Part shown: one piece after another, positions 31,309 through 31,851 of the stretch
How positions within the stretch are numbered: the stretch's first letter is position 1
Layout of the letters: each line of letters begins with the position of its first letter
Virus record (IMG/VR): IMGVR_UViG_3300030618_000054
Coordinates: 1 to 31,851 of that record
DNA: 31,851 nt
Source: a virus
Direction: 5' to 3' (one strand)
Notes under the pieces: generated by a model
Databases searched by the model: none
Seen by the model: only the letters and a program-made list of their open reading frames with translations
Told to the model about the DNA's origin: nothing
Translations under genes and position numbers: made by a program

Positions 31309-31851
31309 ATGAAAGCATTTCACGGTGACCCGGCAGTAAAAGAGAAATACCTGGCGCGACTCAAGGCGCATCACGCGGCGGACGAGATTGTGCAAGGAAC
31401 AGGTTTTGAAAACGGTCACGGTTGCGCGGTTGGTTGCACGCTCAATAACTACGACCACTTGGCTTACGAGCACGAACTGGGTTTGCCGGAATGGTTGGCG
31501 CGGCTTGAGGATCGGATTTTCGAAGGGCTGCCGCCTGTCGATGCGCAGCGGTTCGCGGTTGATTTCCTGGGGGCGGTTCCGGTCGGGGCAGACGTCGATA
31601 AGGTGCGGTGGCGTCTCGCAGTGCAACGGCATACGCGAGACCGCGACCGGTTGCTATCGAACAAAGAACCGTATGCGGGGCAGTGCGTTGCCGCTATCGA
31701 TCAAGTAATCGCGTACTGCGAATCTGAAATTAGTGGATCGGCGGAGTCGGCGGCGCGGTCGGCGGCGCGGTCGGCGGCGCGGTCGGCGGCGTGGTCGGCG
31801 CGGTTGGCGGAGTCGGCGGCGCGGTCGGCGGCGCGGTCGGCGGCGTGGTCG
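31309..31851 (+). CDS. SAAR-repeat protein of unknown function, 3' partial
   Basis: An open reading frame from ATG 31309 (after CGAGGAGAAAAC) that is still open at the window end, so at least 181 residues. The N-terminal 140 residues are a charged, mostly helical domain with Cys pairs (HGCAVGCTLNNYDHLAYE), similar to a conserved domain in some phage proteins that end in Ala-rich repeats. From residue about 145 it is a repeat of SAAR and SAAW tetrapeptides, with a SARLAE interruption, so probably a long helix. Function unknown. First gene after the rightward promoter P4. Confidence 0.75.
   Translation, partial: MKAFHGDPAVKEKYLARLKAHHAADEIVQGTGFENGHGCAVGCTLNNYDHLAYEHELGLPEWLARLEDRIFEGLPPVDAQRFAVDFLGAVPVGADVDKVRWRLAVQRHTRDRDRLLSNKEPYAGQCVAAIDQVIAYCESEISGSAESAARSAARSAARSAAWSARLAESAARSAARSAAWS
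31741..31851 (+). repeat. 12-bp tandem repeats encoding SAAR/SAAW
   Basis: In-frame 12-bp units of GCGGCGCGGTCG or GCGGCGTGGTCG repeated in two blocks separated by a short GCGCGGTTGGCGGAGTCG spacer, forming a higher-order repeat of about 50 bp. Cut by the window end. Encodes the Ala-rich helix of the partial gene. Confidence 0.9.

Noticed and set aside
31741-31851. Terminal repeats as a CRISPR array
   Set aside because: Units are 12 bp, adjacent and in frame within an open gene, with no unique spacers.
1-31851. tRNA, rRNA, integrase, repressor, insertion sequences
   Set aside because: None recognised on either strand; endonuclease genes were the only mobile-type elements.

Overview
The window is part of a tailed double-stranded DNA phage genome, with no bacterial housekeeping genes, tRNA or rRNA genes. 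GC-rich codon usage and the gene families suggest a proteobacterial host, most plausibly Burkholderiaceae; the host call is inference. Proteins resembling the P22 tail accessory factor (gp4) and stopper/DNA-stabilisation protein (gp10), followed by three Ala/Gly/Gln-rich proteins where P22-type phages carry ejection proteins, point to a podovirus morphology. No integrase, repressor or terminase lies in the window, so lifestyle cannot be decided.

Region 1 (1-10244, + strand) holds the head genes and first structural genes: portal (5' end cut by the window), a small overlapping gene, a GroES-like co-chaperonin, scaffold-like protein, a 187-aa protein, a probable decoration protein and the major capsid protein. 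An endonuclease VII/HNH gene with its own promoter follows. After it come two small basic proteins, several beta-rich virion proteins, a fibre with a C1q-like tip and an adaptor-like protein. Region 2 (10244-18670, +) holds the P22-like connector proteins, a 2OG-Fe(II) oxygenase plus cupin pair, and three internal/ejection proteins, one with a lytic transglycosylase domain. Region 3 (19156-22543, +) holds a PurD-like ATP-grasp ligase, a small tail-type protein, membrane proteins, a T4-type lysozyme and a permuted NlpC/P60 (YiiX-like) hydrolase.

Region 4 (23392-31174, - strand) is the replication operon: a 141-aa protein, DUF2800 (Cas4-like nuclease), a 54-aa gene, DUF2815 (ssDNA-binding), an HNH-AP2 endonuclease, family A DNA polymerase, a zinc-ribbon protein, small membrane proteins, a VRR-NUC nuclease, a SNF2-type helicase and two small proteins. 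A divergent control region (31206-31277) separates it from a rightward gene with SAAR tetrapeptide repeats that runs off the end.

The most unusual finding is a set of four near-identical promoters. Each has an extended -10 (TGCTATAGT) and an 8-bp GCA(AC/GT)TGC dyad in the spacer. One starts the rightward gene, one lies inside the replication operon, and two drive short minus-strand cassettes that run antisense to, or converge on, the late genes. These two cassettes encode envelope proteins: a secreted 101-aa protein between 19- and 18-aa membrane microproteins, and an outer-membrane beta-barrel protein with a 51-aa membrane protein. I propose they are early-expressed envelope-modifying genes, for example for superinfection exclusion. 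Many genes overlap by 1-8 bases (ATGA, TAATG, TTGA), and several short genes were recovered only by following that overlap pattern.
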